A stretch of DNA of 64,000 nt, from assembly GCA_016716405.1 (NCBI GenBank), contig JADJWK010000002.1:682001-746000 (forward strand), read 5' to 3'. This document shows positions 60,384-64,000 of this stretch, piece after piece (the first letter of the stretch is position 1; each line of letters opens with the position of its first letter). The DNA comes from Candidatus Melainabacteria bacterium (GTDB taxonomy: Bacteria; Cyanobacteriota; Vampirovibrionia; Obscuribacterales; Obscuribacteraceae). A model generated the notes under the pieces. That model had not been told where the DNA came from, searched no databases, and saw nothing but the letters and a program-made list of their open reading frames with translations. The translations under genes were made by a program, and so were the position numbers.

Positions 60384-61448
60384 TCATTGTATCTGTCGTT
60401 GCCGCCAGTGCTCTTTTCGGCAGGTCGCGTTGCAATGTTCTTTACGCCTGGTCGCCGGGGAGAGTAGCTTGCGGCATTTTTCGTTGCCGCAGAGTCGCAG
60501 CCGCGAGGAGCCGCCTGCCAGATCGTAGAGCTCCAGGCAGAGAGCTTCCCATGGTGTCGAGATGGTGAAAGATTGAACCAGATCCGGCGAAGTTCTGCCT
60601 GCCTGTCTGAATGAGAGTGCCGGCTTGATGCCCTGGAGCATCCGGTTCAGGATCCGCCGGACGAATTCTCTGACGACTACGAGCTCGGGCTCACCGAGGC
60701 GCTGGCGCAGGTCCTCGAAGGTGCGGCTCTCCATCGATATGGACGACGCATCGTGATCCATGACCGGGGCACCCAGAGAGGATGTGGTGTAGATGCCGCG
60801 ATAGTGCGGAAAGACAAGCTCGGCTTCCTGGCGGGTGGGCTCGAGATGAAAGATCAGCCGGTCCGTCCGTGCGGTCTCCAGATAGACATCTTTGACGAGG
60901 CGTTCGATGTCCGACAGCTCCGACTGGTCTATGCCTGTTTTCAGCTTTCTTACAGTCGAGCTCATCAGAATCGGAAGCTCAGCCATGAATCGGGCATAGC
61001 TCGCTCCTTTCCTCTCCCGGGACCATTGCCGCCAGAGCTGGTCCAGTATGTCTCCCCGGACGCTGATCCATTTGTCGACCTTTGCCAGATCGCCGGCGTT
61101 TCTCAAAACCATGGCGAGAAAGCGCATCGAGGCAGCCGATTCGAGGACTTCAGCCAGGCTGAAAAGCCCGTTGCTCGACTGGGCAGGGAATCCCCAGCGT
61201 TTGACATAGTCCAGGGCTTCCCCGGAGGAGCCGATATTGCAGTAGTCGAAAAAGGCCTTCTTTCTCCAGGCACGGTCCTCGAGGAGATAAGAAGCATCAA
61301 AGACAGGATTGCCATGGCGCTCCAGGGACCGCTGGTCGGCGCTCAGGTCATATGCTTCGAAAACCCGCCAGGTACGGGATCCTGGCATATCTGCTTGACT
61401 TGATCTCATTCTGCCACGTTTGTGCCACGAAACTCTGTGAATCAGCAT
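60384..61448 (-). CDS. CGNR-like zinc-finger protein (possible regulator)
   Basis: This encodes 354 residues from ATG 61448; ATG 61409 is an alternative start. Residues about 1-300 are helical without clear motifs. The C-terminal 40 residues carry a zinc-finger-like motif (LCGNEKCRKLLSPATRRKEHC followed by NATCRKEHW) resembling the treble-clef end of CGNR-type proteins, where it binds DNA or RNA, although the exact CGNR tetrapeptide is changed. The ABATE-type N-terminal domain of that family also has a roughly 'LExAaxlRelL' element, here LESAASMRFLAMVL. It is followed after four bases by a small membrane protein. Role as a transcription factor is inferred from the finger alone. Confidence 0.55.
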   Translation of the reverse strand: MLIHRVSWHKRGRMRSSQADMPGSRTWRVFEAYDLSADQRSLERHGNPVFDASYLLEDRAWRKKAFFDYCNIGSSGEALDYVKRWGFPAQSSNGLFSLAEVLESAASMRFLAMVLRNAGDLAKVDKWISVRGDILDQLWRQWSRERKGASYARFMAELPILMSSTVRKLKTGIDQSELSDIERLVKDVYLETARTDRLIFHLEPTRQEAELVFPHYRGIYTTSSLGAPVMDHDASSISMESRTFEDLRQRLGEPELVVVREFVRRILNRMLQGIKPALSFRQAGRTSPDLVQSFTISTPWEALCLELYDLAGGSSRLRLCGNEKCRKLLSPATRRKEHCNATCRKEHWRQRQIQ

Positions 61449-61529
61449 AGCACAATTATCAAGAGCCGGAAGTCACCGATCCTGGGGTACTCTAAAGTGA
61501 ATCTCTTCGCGAGCTGATAAATCAGCGGA

Positions 61530-61558
61530 TTGTCGGTAGAATTTTCGCCGTCTAAAAT
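61530..61558 (+). promoter_or_regulatory. Promoter of the FHA-domain gene
   Basis: TTGTCG (61530-61535), a 17-base spacer and TAAAAT (61553-61558, 5 of 6) lie 36 bases before the ATG at 61594. Confidence 0.5.
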
Positions 61559-61593
61559 ATGTCTGGAGTTTGGCTGAGCCCTCAGGGGAGAAC

Positions 61594-61890
61594 ATGGAAA
61601 ATACAGGACGCCTTCCGATACTGGTCAATCTGACCACCGGTGAGAGATTTACTATCAATGACTCGCAAGTAGCGCTCGGCAGAGCCCCGGACAATCAGGT
61701 CGTATTGCCGGAGGACGGCTATGCTTCCGCTTATCATGCCCGGATTTACTGGGACGACGGCGCCTGGTGGGTGGAAGACCTCAACAGCAGCAACGGGACC
61801 AAGGTCAATGACCAGCTCCTCAATGCAGCCTGGAGACTGGCGCCTTCTGATGTCATCAGGGTCGGTCGTACCGAATTCCGGATCGAGTAG
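61594..61890 (+). CDS. FHA-domain phosphopeptide-binding protein
   Basis: This encodes 98 residues. ATG 61594 is preceded by a good ribosome site (AGGGGAG). The whole protein is one FHA domain: strand, ALGRAPDNQVVLP (the GR motif), SAYHARI (the S-x2-H motif), and LNSSNGTKVNDQ (the SNGT motif). FHA domains read phosphothreonine on partner proteins, typically in Ser/Thr-kinase signalling. All key residues (Arg, Ser, His, Asn, Gly, Thr) are present. No kinase gene is in the window. A hairpin and a TTG-start permease gene follow. Confidence 0.9.
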   Translation: MENTGRLPILVNLTTGERFTINDSQVALGRAPDNQVVLPEDGYASAYHARIYWDDGAWWVEDLNSSNGTKVNDQLLNAAWRLAPSDVIRVGRTEFRIE

Positions 61891-61905
61891 TCGTAGCCGT
61901 GAAGA

Positions 61906-61930
61906 TCAGCCGTAGCGCACCCGAGGCTGA
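61906..61930 (+). promoter_or_regulatory. Inverted repeat just before the TTG start of the permease
   Basis: TCAGCC (61906-61911) and GGCTGA (61925-61930) form a six-pair hairpin ending four bases before the TTG at 61934, where a ribosome site would be expected. It could mask translation of the permease or act as an attenuator of the upstream gene. Confidence 0.3.
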
Positions 61931-61933
61931 CGC

Positions 61934-63289
61934 TTGACAGAAAGCCAGGACGATTCCAACCGGGCCGAGCACGAGGATAGAGGCAGGCTGCTCAAGGCCC
62001 TGGGGGTCTGGTTCGGAATATCCGCGGCAATAGGCAACACAATTGCTGCCGGGATCGTGCGGACGCCGGGAGACATCGCCATATGGCTGCCAAACCCGAT
62101 CCTGTTTCTGGGGGTCTGGCTCCTTGGTGGTCTCTATGCTTTCTGCGGAGCCTCTTCCCTTGCCGAGCTGGCTGTGGCGATCCCCAGAAGCGGCGGGCAG
62201 TACAACTTCTCGAGACGGGCTGTCTCCGAGTATGCCGGCTTTGTCGTGGGCTGGAGCGACTGGCTCTCGAGTTGCGGAACCCTTGCGGCGGTGTCGATTG
62301 TCGTGGGCGAATACTCCCAGATTCTCCTTCCGGCGCTATCCGGCAGGGAAAGAGAGCTGTCCGTAGCGGTCATTGTCCTGTTCGCCCTGCTCCAGTGGCG
62401 GGGCATCAAGTGGGGAAGCAGCATCCAGTTAGTGACCGCGGCCCTCAAAACCATCGCCTTCGTGCTAGTCGCTGCGGCTTGCTTCTATGTCGGGCATGGC
62501 GCCGGAGCTCCAGGCTTCTCTTCCGGCTCCCTGGAGCTGAAGCCGAGCTGGATCCTGCTCTCGTCGATGATGCTTGGTTTGCAGGCGGTCTTCTATACGA
62601 TGGACGGATGGCACGGGGTAATTTATTTCTCCGAGGAGCTCAAGGATCCGGCGAGGGATGTCCCTCGTTCTATATTCAGCAGTGTTTTCGCCATTGTCAT
62701 TATCTATGTTCTGTTGAACGCGGCAGTATTGTATGTGATGCCGATACATGAGATCGCCGGCAACAAATTCGTCCTCGGGACAGCTGCCGAGCATGTTTTC
62801 GGGTCGCATGGTGACCATATCGTCAGGGCTATAATGATCGTCTCTCTGCTCAGTTGCATCAACGCCGTGCAACTTTTCTGCTCTCGCATTCTCTATGCCA
62901 TGAGCACCGACGGGCTTTTCTTTCACTCCGCCGGCCGGGTCAATCGCGGCGGCACCCCGGAGGTCGCCCTGATGCTGAGCACTCTGGTGGGGATTGTTTT
63001 CGTCCTGGGATCTTTCGAGCGGGTTATTGCCATGCTTTCTTTCTTCTTCGTCGCCAACTACTCGCTCTCTTACCTGTCTCTCTTCCTGCTCAGGCTCAGG
63101 GAGCCTGAGCTGCCCAGGCCTTATCGAGCCTGGGGATATCCCTGGACTACGGGGGCGGCCCTGGCTATCTCGCTCCTTTTCCTGGCAGGTTCGCTTTTCA
63201 CGGACCACGAGAATGCCCCGCTTGCTCTATTCATGCTGCTATTGAGCTATCCGGTTTACCGGGTCGCTAAATGGTGTCGTATGCGGTGA
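61934..63289 (+). CDS. APC-superfamily amino acid permease (LAT/APA type)
   Basis: This encodes 451 residues with about twelve TM helices. Hallmarks include the TM1 loop GISAAIGNTIAAGIVRTPG, the YAFCGASSLAELAVAIPRSGGQY consensus of TM2-3, and FYTMDGWHGVIYFSEELKDPARDVPRS in the TM6-7 loop. These proteins exchange or import amino acids across the inner membrane. The first codon is TTG at 61934, directly after a stop (tga 61928-61930), with no clear ribosome site and a hairpin in its place. Residues 2-20 are polar and charged. The substrate cannot be told. Confidence 0.88.
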   Translation: MTESQDDSNRAEHEDRGRLLKALGVWFGISAAIGNTIAAGIVRTPGDIAIWLPNPILFLGVWLLGGLYAFCGASSLAELAVAIPRSGGQYNFSRRAVSEYAGFVVGWSDWLSSCGTLAAVSIVVGEYSQILLPALSGRERELSVAVIVLFALLQWRGIKWGSSIQLVTAALKTIAFVLVAAACFYVGHGAGAPGFSSGSLELKPSWILLSSMMLGLQAVFYTMDGWHGVIYFSEELKDPARDVPRSIFSSVFAIVIIYVLLNAAVLYVMPIHEIAGNKFVLGTAAEHVFGSHGDHIVRAIMIVSLLSCINAVQLFCSRILYAMSTDGLFFHSAGRVNRGGTPEVALMLSTLVGIVFVLGSFERVIAMLSFFFVANYSLSYLSLFLLRLREPELPRPYRAWGYPWTTGAALAISLLFLAGSLFTDHENAPLALFMLLLSYPVYRVAKWCRMR

Positions 63290-63361
63290 CTCTTAAGGAT
63301 AGATTCAGGACGGTCTCCGCTAGCCTTCTCTCCCCTATGATGGAAAGAGGAGGTGCTTTTC

Positions 63362-63691
63362 ATGAAACTCATTAGAGATCTATTCATCAAATGCCCGCCC
63401 GCTTTGATGCTACTGGTCATCATCTTCATGGCGGTGTTCGTCACTATGGCCGTCACCAGCAGAATGAGCCAGCTCGAAGCTGATTCGAGCGGTCCTCGAG
63501 GCTCGGTCATCTTGACCATTGTTGCTGTTCCCTCCGGGACCACCATCGACAAGAGCATGGTCGAGCAGGCGCGACTGAGCGAAGCCAGCCTCTTTCAGGA
63601 TGCGGTCACATCGATGCCTGCTGCGGTAGGCCGGACCACTGTCCATGCCATACCGATCCATGCTCAGGTGCGTGAGATCGACCTTCAATAG
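63362..63691 (+). CDS. Small membrane-anchored SAF-like domain protein
   Basis: I choose ATG 63362 (109 residues), because AGGAGGT lies seven bases upstream; an ATG at 63353 would put the ribosome site too close. A TM helix lies at about 12-34 (ALMLLVIIFMAVFVTMAV), followed by an extracytoplasmic region with the SAF-type pattern VAVPSGTTIDKSMVE. The rest (AVGRTTVHAIPIHAQVREIDL) matches the end of SAF/CpaB-like folds. CpaB-type proteins act in pilus or flagellar assembly, but this one is very short and no pilus genes are near. Family assignment is tentative. Confidence 0.55.
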   Translation: MKLIRDLFIKCPPALMLLVIIFMAVFVTMAVTSRMSQLEADSSGPRGSVILTIVAVPSGTTIDKSMVEQARLSEASLFQDAVTSMPAAVGRTTVHAIPIHAQVREIDLQ

Positions 63692-63746
63692 ACCTCCTGA
63701 TTCTGCGGGTACAATCAAATAACAAGCAGCAAGAGACGCCGATCTC

Positions 63747-64000
63747 ATGTCCATCCATCTTCGCTCCGGTTTCATGACAAAAGAGCAAGAGCGAGATCTC
63801 CTGGAGAATATGGAGGTCTGGAGTCTCTATGAGACATCGACCGATCCTGCCGAGCGAGCTGCCGGAGAGTCAGCTATTCTCCACGCTTACCGGCAGATCG
63901 GTCTTGATCCGCCCCGTATGTCCTGGTGCTCCTCGCCCCTGAGCATGACGATTTCCCGGGCCACCCTCGAGCTTCTCGGCGGGATGCAGGTGGACAGAAG
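63747..64000 (+). CDS. Partial CDS, unknown, 3' end beyond the window
   Basis: The frame is open from ATG 63747 to the window edge (84 complete codons). The translation starts MSIHLRSGFMTKEQERDLLE and contains YRQIGLDPPRMSWCSSPL. The pattern YRxxGLxPPxxxWxxSPL is the kind seen at the N-terminus of a family of uncharacterised bacterial proteins in which a Trp-Cys-x-Ser-Pro segment is conserved. I cannot name the function. Nothing in the visible part suggests membrane or export signals. Confidence 0.6.
   Translation, partial: MSIHLRSGFMTKEQERDLLENMEVWSLYETSTDPAERAAGESAILHAYRQIGLDPPRMSWCSSPLSMTISRATLELLGGMQVDR

Overview
The window looks like a chromosomal segment of a Gram-negative-type bacterium. 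GC is high, start codons include GTG and TTG, and both an LPS-type glycosyltransferase and exported enzymes are present. The mix of very large LysM / Asp-Pro-repeat proteins, zinc-ribbon membrane proteins, FabV, PiT and FeoB makes me think of the Obscuribacterales (Vampirovibrionia / Melainabacteria, sister to Cyanobacteria). That assignment is inference from gene content and style only; Planctomycetota-like bacteria are an alternative.

Layout. Bases 1-880: the 3' end of selA (selenocysteine synthase) and a small membrane protein. Bases 900-14100: an accessory block around a divergent promoter region (3715-3799). It holds a low-complexity coiled-coil protein on the minus strand. On the plus strand it holds two tandem modules, each a zinc-ribbon / one- or two-TM / beta-domain protein followed by a HerA/VirD4-class ATPase, and then a small unknown protein. 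Bases 14137-42636: three giant proteins. The first is about 6,320 residues and is split into two frames near 23.6 kb; the others are 1,169 and about 1,821 residues. All three end with the same module: two LysM-like domains, a zinc ribbon in two of them, and a conserved C-terminal domain. Bases 42603-52068: a GT9 glycosyltransferase, two unknowns, a formylglycine-generating-enzyme plus sulfatase pair, a phosphate transporter with a universal stress protein, and a DinG helicase coupled to a LysM membrane protein. Bases 52604-64000: an M16 peptidase, FeoB, tRNA-His, FabV, small membrane proteins, a CGNR-like zinc-finger protein, an FHA protein, an APC permease, a SAF-like protein and a partial gene.

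Working hypothesis. The two ATPase/zinc-ribbon modules and the three giant LysM proteins may form one undescribed export or cell-surface assembly system. The ATPases have the motifs of conjugation / HerA pumps. The giants have no signal peptides, yet they carry wall-binding LysM, YD-repeat, glycine-zipper and Gln-Gly repeat segments, and they share a C-terminal domain that could act as an address. Two reading-frame breaks matter for this reading: one at the junction of the first zinc-ribbon protein and its ATPase, and one inside the giant gene. Both are directly visible, but whether they are biological or assembly errors cannot be settled from the sequence alone.
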